Shown here one piece after another: positions 42,912-51,826 of a stretch of DNA of 64,000 bases. Source of the stretch: Methylovirgula sp. 4M-Z18 (GTDB lineage Bacteria > Pseudomonadota > Alphaproteobacteria > Rhizobiales > Beijerinckiaceae); NCBI RefSeq assembly GCF_037890675.1, contig NZ_CP149574.1, positions 4,564,874 through 4,628,873 of the forward strand, given 5' to 3'. The position numbers and the translations under genes are program-made. The number at the start of each line of letters is the position of its first letter. The stretch's first letter is position 1. The notes below the pieces were generated by a model. It was given only the letters and a program-made list of their open reading frames with translations, made no database searches and was not told the DNA's origin.

Positions 42912-43573
42912 CGCTGCAGCGCCCGTAGGGCGATGGCCGCGGCAAAACAGCCGACCGCCGCGCCGATCAGGGTCAGCGCGCAGAGAATGGCGAACGGGGT
43001 CGCGAAGGGCATGGGGCTGAGCGCTCCCGCTGCGGCTGCCGCCGAGACGCCGAAAATCAGCGTCGGGATCGAAAACGGCAGGATCAGGATCGCGAGCAGC
43101 AGGCCGCCGCGCCGCAAATGCACGGTCAGCGCCGCCCCCAGCGCGCCGAGAAAGGTGAGTGCCGGCGTTCCCACCAGCAGTGACGCCGTCGTGCCTGCAA
43201 GCGTCGGCGGGTCGATGGCGAGCAACAGGCCGAACAGAGGTGCGGCGACGACCAGCGGCAGGCCGGTGACGACCCAATGCGCCGCGCATTTGACCGCGAC
43301 GATCAATTCGAGTGGCACGCCGCTCATCAAGAGCAAATCGAGCGACCCGTCCTCCTCGTCCGCCTGAAACAGCCGGTCGAGGCCGAGCAGCGAGGCGAGC
43401 AAGGCTGCGATCCACAAAATCGCCGGACCGATGCGGCCCAGGAGTTTTTGATCCGGACCGACCCCGAACGGCACGATGGTGACGAGGCAGAGGAAGAAGA
43501 TCACCCCCATCACCCCACCGCCGCCGACCCGCCTAGCGAGCTTGAGTTCGCGCAAGAAGAGCGAGGCGATCAT
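42908..43573 (-). CDS. ccmB: Heme exporter protein B
   Basis: 221 residues with six hydrophobic segments, starting MIASLFLRELKLARRVGGGG. Family landmarks are PFGVGPDQKLLGRIGPAILW then IAALLASLLGLDRLFQADEE, LLLMSGVPLELIVAVK and ALGAALTVHLRRGGLLLAIL. With CcmA it forms the ABC module that drives release of holo-CcmE during cytochrome c maturation. A family B repeat separates it from ccmA. The usual next gene ccmC is missing here and is found at about 64 kb. Confidence 0.93.
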   Translation of the reverse strand: MIASLFLRELKLARRVGGGGVMGVIFFLCLVTIVPFGVGPDQKLLGRIGPAILWIAALLASLLGLDRLFQADEEDGSLDLLLMSGVPLELIVAVKCAAHWVVTGLPLVVAAPLFGLLLAIDPPTLAGTTASLLVGTPALTFLGALGAALTVHLRRGGLLLAILILPFSIPTLIFGVSAAAAAGALSPMPFATPFAILCALTLIGAAVGCFAAAIALRALQR

Positions 43574-43600
43574 CGGAGAGAAAACCAGAGTGCTGGGGCG

Positions 43601-43650
43601 CGCCTGATCCGGTCCTTCGGACCACCTTCTCCCCGCACGCGGGGAGAAGG
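43601..43650. repeat. Composite palindromic repeat, family B, inside the ccmAB operon
   Basis: CCTGATCCGGTCCTTCGGAC then CACCTTCTCCCCGC, AC, GCGGGGAGAAGG. The last part has perfect 12-bp arms (43625-43650). Confidence 0.8.
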
Positions 43651-43682
43651 GCGCACGGCCCCAAAATTTGTTCTCGCCCCCC

Positions 43683-44291
43683 TCACGCGTCCCCCAGTCG
43701 CAGCATTTTTGCGCCTTCGAGCCCCAGCGGCAGATGGGTCGCCGCGATGACGATCCCGCCTTTCTGCCGGTGCGTGGCCATCATCCGATCGAGCCGCCCC
43801 TGCGAGGCCGCATCCAGCGCCGACGACGGCTCGTCCAGGAGCCACACCGGCCGCTGCGCCACCAGCAGGCGTGCCAGCGCCGCGCGCCGGCGCTGGCCGG
43901 CCGAGAGATAGGTGACCTCCGTCTCCGCCGCCGCGCCGAGCCCGACCTCCGCCAGCGCCTCCGGCACGGGCAACGGGGTCCGCCACGGATGCGCCAGCGC
44001 GCGCGCCCAGAATCGAAGCGTCTCGGCGAGGGTCAGCACCGATTTCAGCGCGTCCTTGTGCCCGACATAATGCGCGGCCTCCTGCAGCGGGCCCTCAACC
44101 GGGAAGATCCAGTCGATCCGCCCGGCGGCCATGGGCAGCAGTCCGGCCATCGCCCGCAACAGCGTCGATTTGCCCGCGCCATTCGCACCGGTGATCAGCA
44201 GGGCATCACCGGCCGCCAGCGAAAAGGCGACATCGCTGACGACGCGCCGGCCGCCGCGTTCAATGGCAAGGCCCGTCACGTTCAAGGCCAT
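43683..44291 (-). CDS. ccmA: Heme exporter ATP-binding protein A
   Basis: About 202 residues from MALNVTGLAIERGGRRVVSD. Walker A is LLITGANGAGKSTLLRAMAG, the signature is TYLSAGQRRRAALARLLVAQ (the LSAGQ form of CcmA), and Walker B is PVWLLDEPSSALDAASQG. It powers the CcmAB exporter in cytochrome c maturation. The ATG at 44291 is preferred; a start 21 nt upstream is open. Divergent from acnA. Confidence 0.93.
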   Translation of the reverse strand: MALNVTGLAIERGGRRVVSDVAFSLAAGDALLITGANGAGKSTLLRAMAGLLPMAAGRIDWIFPVEGPLQEAAHYVGHKDALKSVLTLAETLRFWARALAHPWRTPLPVPEALAEVGLGAAAETEVTYLSAGQRRRAALARLLVAQRPVWLLDEPSSALDAASQGRLDRMMATHRQKGGIVIAATHLPLGLEGAKMLRLGDA

Positions 44292-44326
44292 TTCGTGGTA
44301 TGGATCAGACAATCGGGCCCTAGCTC

Positions 44327-44354
44327 TTGTTCTGGAATTTATCTAATCTATAAG
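44327..44354 (+). promoter_or_regulatory. Putative acnA promoter
   Basis: TTGTTC at 44327-44332 and TATAAG at 44349-44354 with 16-bp spacing, about 90 bp before the acnA ATG. Confidence 0.4.
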
Positions 44355-44445
44355 CACAAATGGCTCGCATATCTAAGAGCGCATCTTGTGATATGTGGAC
44401 AATTCTACGACAGTCCCTTCCTTCCGCTCATTCCGGGGAAAATCC

Positions 44446-47172
44446 ATGGCGTCTCTCGACAGTTTCAAAAGCCGCAAATCTCTTAAGGTCGGTGCCAAGA
44501 CCTATCATTATTATTCGCTGAAGGCGGCGGAGAAGAACGGCCTGAAAGGCATCTCCAACCTGCCTTATTCGATGAAGGTGCTGCTCGAGAATCTGCTGCG
44601 TTTCGAGGATGGCCGCTCGGTCACGAAAGAAGACATCCAGGCGGTGGCGACCTGGCTGAAGAACAAGGGCAAGAGCGAATATGAAATCGCCTTTCGCCCT
44701 GCCCGCGTGCTGATGCAGGATTTCACCGGCGTGCCGGCGGTGGTCGATCTCGCCGCGATGCGCGACGCCATGACCAATCTCGGCGGCAACCCGGACAAGA
44801 TCAATCCGCTGGTGCCGGTCGATCTCGTCATCGACCATTCGGTGATCGTCGACGAATTTGGCTCGACAAAAGCCTTCAAGAAGAACGTCGACCTCGAATA
44901 TCAGCGCAACGGCGAACGCTACCGCTTCCTCAAATGGGGCCAGGGCTCGTTCGACAATTTCTCGGTCGTGCCGCCCGGCACCGGCATCTGCCACCAGGTC
45001 AATCTGGAATATCTCGCCCAGACGGTCTGGACGAAGAAGGAAAAATACAAGCCCGCACGCGGCCTGGCGAAGACGGTGGAAGTCGCCTATCCCGACACGC
45101 TGGTCGGCACCGATTCGCACACGACCATGGTCAATGGCCTCTCGGTGCTGGGTTGGGGTGTTGGCGGCATCGAGGCGGAAGCCGCCATGCTCGGCCAACC
45201 GCAATCGATGCTCCTGCCCGAGGTGATCGGCTTCAAGCTGACCGGCAAGCTGAAGGAAGGCATCACCGCGACCGATCTGGTGCTCACCGTGACGCAGATG
45301 CTGCGCAAGAAGGGCGTGGTCAATAAATTCGTCGAATTCTACGGCCCCGGCCTCAACGACCTGCCGCTCGCCGACCGCGCCACGATCGCCAATATGGGCC
45401 CCGAATATGGCGCGACCTGCGGCTTCTTCCCGATCGACGTCGAAACCCTGAATTATCTGAAGACCACCAGCCGCAGCAATCCGCGCGTCGCGCTGGTCGA
45501 GAAATACGCCAAGGCGCAGGGCCTGTTCCGCACCCGCACGACGCCCGATCCGGTGTTCACCGACACATTGGAACTGGACCTTGGCTCCGTCGTCTCCTCG
45601 ATGGCCGGACCGAAGCGTCCCGAGGGCCGCGTCGCGCTGGAATCGGTCGCGGACGGCTTCAACGCCGCGATGGAAACCGAGTACAAGAAGATCGCCGACA
45701 TCGCCAGCCGCTATAAGGTCGAGGACAAGAACTTCGACGTCGGCCATGGCGACGTGGTGATCGCCGCGATCACCTCCTGCACCAACACCTCGAACCCGAG
45801 CGTGCTGATGGCGGCGGGCCTGCTCGCCCGCAACGCGGTGGCGAAGGGCCTCACCGTCAAGCCGTGGGTGAAGACCTCGCTCGCGCCCGGCAGCCAGGTC
45901 GTCGCCGAATATCTCGACCGCGCCGGCCTGCAAAAACCGCTCGACAAGCTCGGCTTCAATCTCGTCGGCTTCGGCTGCACCACCTGCATCGGCAATTCCG
46001 GCCCGCTGCCGCCGGAAATTTCCAAGGCGATCAACGACAATGGCGTCGTCGCCGCCGCCGTCCTGTCGGGCAACCGCAATTTCGAAGGTCGCGTCTCGCC
46101 GGACGTGCAGGCGAACTATCTCGCCTCGCCGCCGCTCGTCGTCGCCTATGCGCTCGCCGGTTCGGTGCAAAAAGACCTCACCAAGGAGCCGCTGGGGACC
46201 GGCAGGGACGGTAATCCCGTCTATCTGAAGGACATCTGGCCCAGCGCGAAGGAAGTGCAGAGCTTCATCACCAAGAACGTAACCAAGTCGATCTTCAAGT
46301 CGCGCTACGCCGACGTGTTCAAGGGTGACACCAATTGGCGCAAGGTCAAGGCGCCTACGGGCCAGACCTACAAGTGGGACATGGGCTCGACCTATGTGCA
46401 GAACCCGCCCTATTTCCAAGGCATGACGAAAACCCCTGCGCCCGTGGAGGATATCGTCAACGCCCGCATTCTGGCGCTCTTCGGCGACAAGATCACCACC
46501 GACCACATCTCGCCCGCGGGCTCGATCAAGGCAGCTTCGCCGGCCGGCAAATATCTCTCCGACCATCAGGTGCGCGTCGAGGATTTCAACCAATACGGCA
46601 CGCGGCGCGGCAATCATGAAGTGATGATGCGCGGCACTTTCGCCAATATCCGCATCAAGAACTTCATGAACAGGGATGGGCAAGGCAATGTCGCTGAAGG
46701 CGGCATGACCCGCTACTATCCGGGCGGCGAAGCCATGTCGATCTACGATGCGGCTATGAAGTACCAGGCGGCGAACGTACCGCTCGTCGTCTTCGCCGGC
46801 ACCGAATACGGCAACGGCTCGTCGCGCGACTGGGCGGCGAAGGGCACCAAGCTGCTCGGCGTGCGCGCGGTCGTCGCGCAAAGCTTCGAGCGCATTCACC
46901 GCTCCAATCTCGTCGGTATGGGCGTGCTGCCGCTCACCTTCGACGAAGGCACGAGTTGGCAGACGCTTGGCCTCATCGGCGACGAGCAAGTGACGATCCA
47001 CGGCCTCGGCGAAACCCTGAAGCCGCGCCAGAAGATGGAAGCGGAAATTCTCTTTGCCGACGGCAAGGTGAGGAACGTGCCGCTGAACTGCCGCATCCTG
47101 ACCCTCGACGAAATCGAGTATTTCAAAAACGGCGGCATTTTGCAGTACGTGCTGCGCCAATTGGCGGCGTAA
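44446..47172 (+). CDS. acnA: Aconitate hydratase A
   Basis: 908 residues. The [4Fe-4S] cluster cysteines are at about 445 ([16 protein letters not shown]), 511 and 514 ([16 protein letters not shown]). [20 protein letters not shown] and [20 protein letters not shown] are substrate-binding blocks, and the swivelling C-terminal domain follows. It interconverts citrate and isocitrate in the TCA cycle; iron-loss forms of the family can bind mRNA. It starts [20 protein letters not shown]. The divergent acnA/ccmAB arrangement is common in this order. Confidence 0.97.
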   Translation: MASLDSFKSRKSLKVGAKTYHYYSLKAAEKNGLKGISNLPYSMKVLLENLLRFEDGRSVTKEDIQAVATWLKNKGKSEYEIAFRPARVLMQDFTGVPAVVDLAAMRDAMTNLGGNPDKINPLVPVDLVIDHSVIVDEFGSTKAFKKNVDLEYQRNGERYRFLKWGQGSFDNFSVVPPGTGICHQVNLEYLAQTVWTKKEKYKPARGLAKTVEVAYPDTLVGTDSHTTMVNGLSVLGWGVGGIEAEAAMLGQPQSMLLPEVIGFKLTGKLKEGITATDLVLTVTQMLRKKGVVNKFVEFYGPGLNDLPLADRATIANMGPEYGATCGFFPIDVETLNYLKTTSRSNPRVALVEKYAKAQGLFRTRTTPDPVFTDTLELDLGSVVSSMAGPKRPEGRVALESVADGFNAAMETEYKKIADIASRYKVEDKNFDVGHGDVVIAAITSCTNTSNPSVLMAAGLLARNAVAKGLTVKPWVKTSLAPGSQVVAEYLDRAGLQKPLDKLGFNLVGFGCTTCIGNSGPLPPEISKAINDNGVVAAAVLSGNRNFEGRVSPDVQANYLASPPLVVAYALAGSVQKDLTKEPLGTGRDGNPVYLKDIWPSAKEVQSFITKNVTKSIFKSRYADVFKGDTNWRKVKAPTGQTYKWDMGSTYVQNPPYFQGMTKTPAPVEDIVNARILALFGDKITTDHISPAGSIKAASPAGKYLSDHQVRVEDFNQYGTRRGNHEVMMRGTFANIRIKNFMNRDGQGNVAEGGMTRYYPGGEAMSIYDAAMKYQAANVPLVVFAGTEYGNGSSRDWAAKGTKLLGVRAVVAQSFERIHRSNLVGMGVLPLTFDEGTSWQTLGLIGDEQVTIHGLGETLKPRQKMEAEILFADGKVRNVPLNCRILTLDEIEYFKNGGILQYVLRQLAA

Positions 47173-47206
47173 GTTAAGAGTATACGCAACAACGTTTCTG
47201 CGCGCC

Positions 47207-47318
47207 CCTTCTCCCGTCGGGAGAAGGTGGCACGCAATCAAATCGGGTATACCCGATTTGATCATCAAGAATGATGAACTTGGGCAAGCCCAAGTTCATA
47301 TGCGTGACGGATGAGGGG
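47207..47318. repeat. Expanded composite repeat, family B, left of the DUF559 gene
   Basis: CCTTCTCCCGTCGGGAGAAG then GTGGCACGC, an insert, and GCGTGACGGATGAGGGG. In the copies at 40235 and 47755 only GAA separates GGCACGC from GCGTGACGG. Here the insert is about 68 bp and holds two perfect palindromes: ATCAAATCGGGTA/TACCCGATTTGAT (47237-47262) and ATGAACTTGGGC-AA-GCCCAAGTTCAT (about 47274-47299). Confidence 0.85.
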
Positions 47319-47329
47319 ACTCAGCCTGA

Positions 47330-47686
47330 TCAGTTCCCATCTTTGTTTTTAGCCGTCGCGACGGCGCGCAGGATTTGATCCACTACCCAGTCGAGCCGTT
47401 CTTTGACCTCGTCGTTGGTGAATCTAAGCTCGAAATATCCGTACGACTCGATCGCCGCTCTTCTCGCCATGTCATATTCGAGTTGGTGATCGTGCTGCTT
47501 CCCGTCCAATTCGATGGTGAGTTTACATTCCGCGCAGCAAAAGTCGGCAATATGTCCGGCGATTGGATGTTGGCGGCGAAACTTCAGGCCGCCGAGTCGG
47601 CGCCCGCGCAGACAAAACCAGAGCAACTCTTCTGCTGAAGTTTGAGTCGCGCGCAATTTGCGGGCGATTTCGATGTATTTAGACAT
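47330..47686 (-). CDS. DUF559 (Vsr/MutH-like) endonuclease-domain protein
   Basis: 118 residues from MSKYIEIARKLRATQTSAEE. The DUF559 landmarks are ARKLRATQTSAEELLWFCLR, KFRRQHPIAGHIADFCCAEC and KLTIELDGKQHDHQLEYDMA followed by RRAAIESYGY. The D-x-E-D/G pattern (IADFCC, IELDGKQH) is the metal site of the PD-(D/E)XK-type Vsr-related fold, so it may cut DNA. Function is untested. The gene lies alone between inverted copies of the family B repeat: its stop is 12 bp from one and its start 69 bp from the other. Confidence 0.85.
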   Translation of the reverse strand: MSKYIEIARKLRATQTSAEELLWFCLRGRRLGGLKFRRQHPIAGHIADFCCAECKLTIELDGKQHDHQLEYDMARRAAIESYGYFELRFTNDEVKERLDWVVDQILRAVATAKNKDGN

Positions 47687-47754
47687 TGCGTGGAATATGT
47701 TTCCACTCAATGGTTGTTGCGGCAAGCAAATGCTGCAAAAATCACTAGGCGCGA

Positions 47755-47803
47755 CCCCTCATCCGTCACGCTTCGCGTGCCACCTTCTCCCTATGGGAGA
47801 AGG
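47755..47803. repeat. Composite palindromic repeat, family B, right of the DUF559 gene
   Basis: CCCCTCATCCGTCACGCTTC then GCGTGCCACCTTCTCCCTAT and GGGAGAAGG. It is inverted relative to the expanded copy at 47207-47318. Confidence 0.85.
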
Positions 47804-47828
47804 AAGGCGTGATGATTCATAGTGGCCA

Positions 47829-48440
47829 TCATCCACCCGCATAAATCTTCAAAAACCCCTCCGTCGCAGCTCGAACCACACTGTCATCGTCCCGCACCAC
47901 CGGCATGCCGATCAGCCTCGGCCAAAACACGCTTTCCTTGATCATGCCTAGAAACTGTTGCGCGGCGAGCAGCGGATCGGCGATTGTGAGGCGGCCGCGC
48001 GCGCTTTCCGCGGCGAGATAATTTTGCACCAGCCCGATCGCCGGACCCTTGCCGCTTTTGAAAAACTCGGCGGCAATCTCGGGCAGGCGTTCCTGTTCGG
48101 CGGCGATCAGGCGCAGCAGGCCTAAAATTTCCGGTTTGCGCAAATGGGCGAGAATAACTTTAGCCAGTTTCGGCAGCGCGACCTCCGGCTCCTCGTGATT
48201 GTTCGCGAGCAACGTTTCCGCGTCGAGCAGGTCCTTGTAGAGATGCGCGATCACTGCGCCAAAAAGCTCGTGCTTGGAGGGATAGCGGTTGTACACCGTG
48301 CGCTTCGAAACGTTGGCCGCCGCGGCGATCTCGTCCATCGTCGCGACTTCGTAGCCGCGTGCAAGAAAGGTCGTCGTCGCAGCGGCCAGAATCGCGTCGC
48401 GCTTGGCTTCCGAACGGGGCGACAGAATTTCTCTTGACAT
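47829..48440 (-). CDS. TetR/AcrR-family transcriptional regulator
   Basis: About 203 residues from [20 protein letters not shown]. The helix-turn-helix is [20 protein letters not shown] then [13 protein letters not shown]; the rest is the helical ligand-binding domain of the AcrR C-terminal type. It is divergent from an aldo/keto reductase gene and a perfect 15-bp palindrome lies between them, so it probably represses both. Inducer unknown. Confidence 0.9.
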   Translation of the reverse strand: MSREILSPRSEAKRDAILAAATTTFLARGYEVATMDEIAAAANVSKRTVYNRYPSKHELFGAVIAHLYKDLLDAETLLANNHEEPEVALPKLAKVILAHLRKPEILGLLRLIAAEQERLPEIAAEFFKSGKGPAIGLVQNYLAAESARGRLTIADPLLAAQQFLGMIKESVFWPRLIGMPVVRDDDSVVRAATEGFLKIYAGG

Positions 48441-48473
48441 TTTCCGATCCAGAATTACACTACACAGTGTAGT
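48434..48473 (+). promoter_or_regulatory. Promoter with overlapping TetR operator
   Basis: TTGACA (48434-48439) and TACACT (48456-48461) with 16-bp spacing form a good promoter for the aldo/keto reductase. The perfect palindrome ACTACAC-A-GTGTAGT (48459-48473) overlaps the -10 element. Confidence 0.7.
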
Positions 48474-48510
48474 TTTAATCCTCCCCAAACATTACCGGAT
48501 AGGACCCTCC

Positions 48511-49494
48511 ATGCGCAATCGTGTTCTTGGATCGAGCGGCATTGCCGTTGCGGAAATTGGTCTTGGCTGCATGGGCATGTCGGAATTCTACGGCCCCTCG
48601 GACGAGGCCGAGTCCCTTGCCACATTGAACCGCGCCCATCACTTGGGCGTCACCTTCTACGACACCGCCGAAACCTACGGTTCCGGCCACAACGAAAGCC
48701 TTGTCGGACGCTTTCTGAAAGAGCACCGGGATGTGAAAATCGCCACGAAATTCGGGATCGTCCGCACCCCCGGCACCTATGAGCGGCGCATCGACAACAG
48801 CCCCGACTATATCGCCCGCGCCTGCGAGGGCTCGCTCCAACGCCTCGGCGTCGAGACGATCGATGTCTATTACGCCCATCGCGTCAATCCGGCGCAGCCG
48901 ATCGAGGAGACCGTGGGCGCCATGGCGCGACTCGTGGAACAGGGCAAGGTCCGCGGGCTCGGCCTGTCGGAAGTGTCCGCCGCCACCTTGCGCCGCGCCC
49001 ACGCCGTCCACCCGATTTCGGCGGTGCAGACCGAATACAGCCTGTGGACGCGCGACGTGGAAGCCGAGATTCTGCCCACCTGCCGCGAACTTGGCATCGC
49101 CTTCGTGCCTTATTCGCCGCTTGGCCGCGGCATGCTGACAGGCGCGATCACCTCGACGGACAAGCTCGCGGACAGCGATTTCCGCCGCCGGTCGCCGCGT
49201 TTCCAGGGCGATAATTTCGAGGCCAACCTGCGCCTGGTCGAGACGGTCAAGAAGCTGGCCGCCGCCAAGGGCTGCACGCCCGGTCAGATCGCGCTCGCCT
49301 GGCTGCTCGCGCAGGGCGACGACATCATCCCGATTCCGGGGACGCGGCGGATCAAATATCTGGAAGAGAACGTCGCCGCCGCCGATGTGGCCTTAAGCCC
49401 GAACGACCTCACGGACATCAACGCGATGCTGCCGGCCGGCGCCGCCGCGGGGGCGCGCTATCCGGAAGCGGGGATGACCGGCATCAACGCGTGA
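48511..49494 (+). CDS. Aldo/keto reductase
   Basis: 327 residues of the YhdN/AKR13-like group. The N-terminal [20 protein letters not shown] then MGMSEFYGP, the tetrad in [11 protein letters not shown] (Asp, Tyr), IATKFG (Lys) and YYAHRVNP (His), and the cofactor region [16 protein letters not shown] are present. It reduces aldehydes or ketones with NADPH, probably as a detoxifying enzyme induced through the TetR regulator. Confidence 0.92.
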   Translation: MRNRVLGSSGIAVAEIGLGCMGMSEFYGPSDEAESLATLNRAHHLGVTFYDTAETYGSGHNESLVGRFLKEHRDVKIATKFGIVRTPGTYERRIDNSPDYIARACEGSLQRLGVETIDVYYAHRVNPAQPIEETVGAMARLVEQGKVRGLGLSEVSAATLRRAHAVHPISAVQTEYSLWTRDVEAEILPTCRELGIAFVPYSPLGRGMLTGAITSTDKLADSDFRRRSPRFQGDNFEANLRLVETVKKLAAAKGCTPGQIALAWLLAQGDDIIPIPGTRRIKYLEENVAAADVALSPNDLTDINAMLPAGAAAGARYPEAGMTGINA

Positions 49495-49505
49495 CGGGCC
49501 GGCTG

Positions 49506-49550
49506 CCCTTCTCCCGCAGCGTCGCCGCGGGAGAAGGGTGGCCGACGAGA
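49506..49550. repeat. Palindromic repeat, family B
   Basis: CCCTTCTCCCGC, then AGCGTCGCC, then GCGGGAGAAGGG and a partial TGGCCGACGA tail that matches the composite copies. Confidence 0.8.
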
Positions 49551-49823
49551 ATCTTGGATTGATTTTGTTCATTTTTCGTTCTATGTTTAAAACAGTTAGA
49601 AGCCAAAGCCACACGCCGTGCTGTTTCACGTTTTGAAGCGAATTCTGCTGCTGGGGGAACTCCGGGGCATGGAATGAAAAATTTTTGGGATCACACTAAT
49701 AGAGCGAATAACCATTCAATATCAATGTGATAGCCAGGATATGGGGCGGACTCCAACGACCTCCGTCTGCCTTCGACGTTCTTACATATTGATATGATAG
49801 GGCTTGCCTGGCGGAAATTACTT

Positions 49824-49840
49824 ATTAGAATAATTCTAAT
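49824..49840. promoter_or_regulatory. Irr-type iron control element (ICE) before mbfA
   Basis: ATTAGAAT-A-ATTCTAAT is a perfect 17-bp palindrome 23 bp before the mbfA start. It matches the TTAGAA...TTCTAA form of the ICE bound by Irr, the heme-sensing Fur-family repressor that controls mbfA in rhizobia. Confidence 0.75.
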
Positions 49841-49862
49841 CTAATTGCCCTGGAGCCTCCCG

Positions 49863-50834
49863 GTGAAAAATTTCTCCGAATTGTCCGAACAGGAAATCCT
49901 TGCCATCGCCGTCAGTTCCGAAGAAGAGGACAGCCGGATTTACCTGACCTTCGCCGATAAATTGCGCGACCAATATCCGGCTTCCGCGAAAGTCTTCGAG
50001 GAAATGGCGGAGGAGGAGAAGCACCATCGCCATATGTTGCTCGAGAGCTACGAGCAGCGCTTCGGCCCCAATCTGCCGCCGACCCGGCGCGACGACGTCA
50101 AAGGGTTCTTGAAGCGCAAGCCGATCTGGCTCTTGAAAAACCTAACCCTCGACATGATCCGCAAACAGGCGGAAACGATGGAATTCGAGGCTGCGCGCTT
50201 CTATGCCAAGGCGGCGGAACGGGCGCAGGACATCGGCACCCGCAAATTGCTCGCCGATCTTGCCGAGGAAGAAAAGGGCCACGAAAGCCTCGCCTCGAAA
50301 CTGGTCGACGCCAATCTCACTTCCGGTGCGACGGCGGCCGAGAACGAGACGCACCAGCGGATGTTCGTGCTGCAATATGTGCAGCCGGGCCTGGCGGGCT
50401 TGATGGACGGCTCGGTCTCGACCCTCGCACCGCTCTTTGCCGCCGCGTTTGCGACCGGCGTGAACTGGTCGACCTTTCTCGTCGGTCTGGCCGCCTCGCT
50501 CGGCGCCGGCATCAGCATGGCCTTTGCCGAGGCGATCTCGGATGACGGCTCGCTCACCGGGCGCGGCTCGCCCATGATTCGCGGCGCGGTGTGCGGCCTG
50601 ATGACGACGGTCGGCGGCCTCGGCCATAGCCTGCCCTATCTCGTGCCGGATTCCTTGCCCAATCACTTCAAGATCGCGACGACGATCGCCTCGATCATCG
50701 TCTTCATCGAATTGTGGGCGATCGCCTGGATCCGTAACAAATATATGGATACGCCTTTCCTGCAGGCGGTTTTCACCACCGTGGTCAGCGGCGTGATCGT
50801 GTTCCTGGTCGGCATTTTCATTGGCGCGGCATAG
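49863..50834 (+). CDS. mbfA: Membrane-bound ferritin / iron exporter MbfA
   Basis: About 323 residues from the GTG at 49863 (GGAG 8 nt before). Residues ~1-150 are a ferritin-like four-helix domain with the di-iron ligands (EEDSRIYLTFADKL, EMAEEEKHHRHMLLESYEQR, METMEFEAARFYAKAAE-like EFEAARFY, LAEEEKGHESL). The C-terminal half is a VIT1/CCC1-type membrane transporter (GLMDGSVSTLAPLFAAAFAT, GAGISMAFAEAISDDGSLTG). MbfA exports iron and protects from iron and peroxide stress. The Irr-like palindrome upstream fits. Confidence 0.93.
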   Translation: MKNFSELSEQEILAIAVSSEEEDSRIYLTFADKLRDQYPASAKVFEEMAEEEKHHRHMLLESYEQRFGPNLPPTRRDDVKGFLKRKPIWLLKNLTLDMIRKQAETMEFEAARFYAKAAERAQDIGTRKLLADLAEEEKGHESLASKLVDANLTSGATAAENETHQRMFVLQYVQPGLAGLMDGSVSTLAPLFAAAFATGVNWSTFLVGLAASLGAGISMAFAEAISDDGSLTGRGSPMIRGAVCGLMTTVGGLGHSLPYLVPDSLPNHFKIATTIASIIVFIELWAIAWIRNKYMDTPFLQAVFTTVVSGVIVFLVGIFIGAA

Positions 50835-50847
50835 GGCCTTTTGTCGC

Positions 50848-51684
50848 TCAATAAAATCCGATCGGGAAATACTTCAGATATAGATCGGTGTAGATGCCCT
50901 TCTCGGCAATCTTCGCCAAGGCATAATCGATGGCGCGGCGGATCAGTACATTGCCGGGTTTCAGCGCAATGCCCGCGCCTTCGCCGAAATAGGCGGGATC
51001 GAGATACGGCCCGCCTTTGAACATACAGCAATTCTTCGCATCGGCGCTGCCGAGCCAGAGGCTCGATGCGATGCCGTCGCCGAACATCGCGTCGATCGCA
51101 CCGCTGCGCAAATCCGCGTGCAATGCGTCGGCCGCTTCATAGCGCTTGATCTGCGCCTGCGGGAAAAACGTGTCGAGATAGGCCGCATGGGCGCTATGGG
51201 CAAGGACGCCGATGGTCTTGCCTTTCAAGGCTTGCGCCGAAATGTCCTGGAGATTCGAGTCGCGCCGAGCGATGAAGCGCGCCGGTGTCTTGTAATAGGG
51301 GGTGGTGAAGGCGAAAACGCGTCGGCTGCGCGGCGTGATCGCAATTGAAGCGACGGCGGCATCTGCCTGATTGGCATCGAGCGCCTCCGCCATCAAGTCC
51401 CAGCGCCGCACCTGGATCGAACAGGTGAGCTGCAATTCCTGGCAGATCGCGCGCGCGAGATCGACATCGAAGCCGCTTAAGCTGCCGTCCGGCAGCAGGA
51501 AATGAAACGGCGGATCGTCATCCTCGGTAATGATGCGCAAGCCGCGCAGCGCGCTCACGTCCGGCTTGGCGGCATGGTGCTGCGGATCCCAAAGATTGGG
51601 CAGATACGGCGGCGCATCGGCCGCAAACGCGCGCAACGGCAATAATCCAAGCAACAGGGACGCAATCAAGAAAATCCGCCGCAA
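50848..51684 (-). CDS. Extracellular solute-binding protein, family 3
   Basis: 278 residues with a signal peptide (MRRIFLIASLLLGLLPLRAF ending AAD). The SBP_bac_3 landmarks are LSGFDVDLARAICQELQLTC, VASIAITPRSRRVFAFTTPY and LKGKTIGVLAHSAHAAYLDT. Such proteins bind amino acids or similar solutes for an ABC importer. No permease or ATPase is adjacent, so it is either an orphan or works with a distant transporter. It is convergent with mbfA. Confidence 0.88.
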   Translation of the reverse strand: MRRIFLIASLLLGLLPLRAFAADAPPYLPNLWDPQHHAAKPDVSALRGLRIITEDDDPPFHFLLPDGSLSGFDVDLARAICQELQLTCSIQVRRWDLMAEALDANQADAAVASIAITPRSRRVFAFTTPYYKTPARFIARRDSNLQDISAQALKGKTIGVLAHSAHAAYLDTFFPQAQIKRYEAADALHADLRSGAIDAMFGDGIASSLWLGSADAKNCCMFKGGPYLDPAYFGEGAGIALKPGNVLIRRAIDYALAKIAEKGIYTDLYLKYFPIGFY

Positions 51685-51826
51685 TGTCTTGCCTCAGTCC
51701 TTCATCCCCGGGGCCCCTCGGCTTGACCTAGCATATCGCCGCGCGTTCACCAATTTCGCCGCAAGAAACGGAGCGTTCGATCTTCAGCCATGCGCTACAT
51801 CCCGCGCATCAACGGAGATCAACCTC

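Larger units (their letters stand above)
49495..49862. other. Intergenic stretch between the aldo/keto reductase gene and mbfA
   Basis: 368 bp. It holds a family B repeat at 49506-49550, an AT-rich stretch with no gene I can support, and the Irr-like palindrome at 49824-49840 directly before mbfA. Confidence 0.6.

Noticed and set aside
44428-47268. 946-residue open frame on the minus strand
   Set aside because: Antisense shadow of aconitase, a usual effect of strong codon bias at high GC. No start signal or family pattern.
49700-49800. Loose inverted repeat with TATCAAT and ATTGATAT near mbfA
   Set aside because: The arms pair imperfectly and are far apart; the perfect ICE palindrome next to mbfA explains regulation better.
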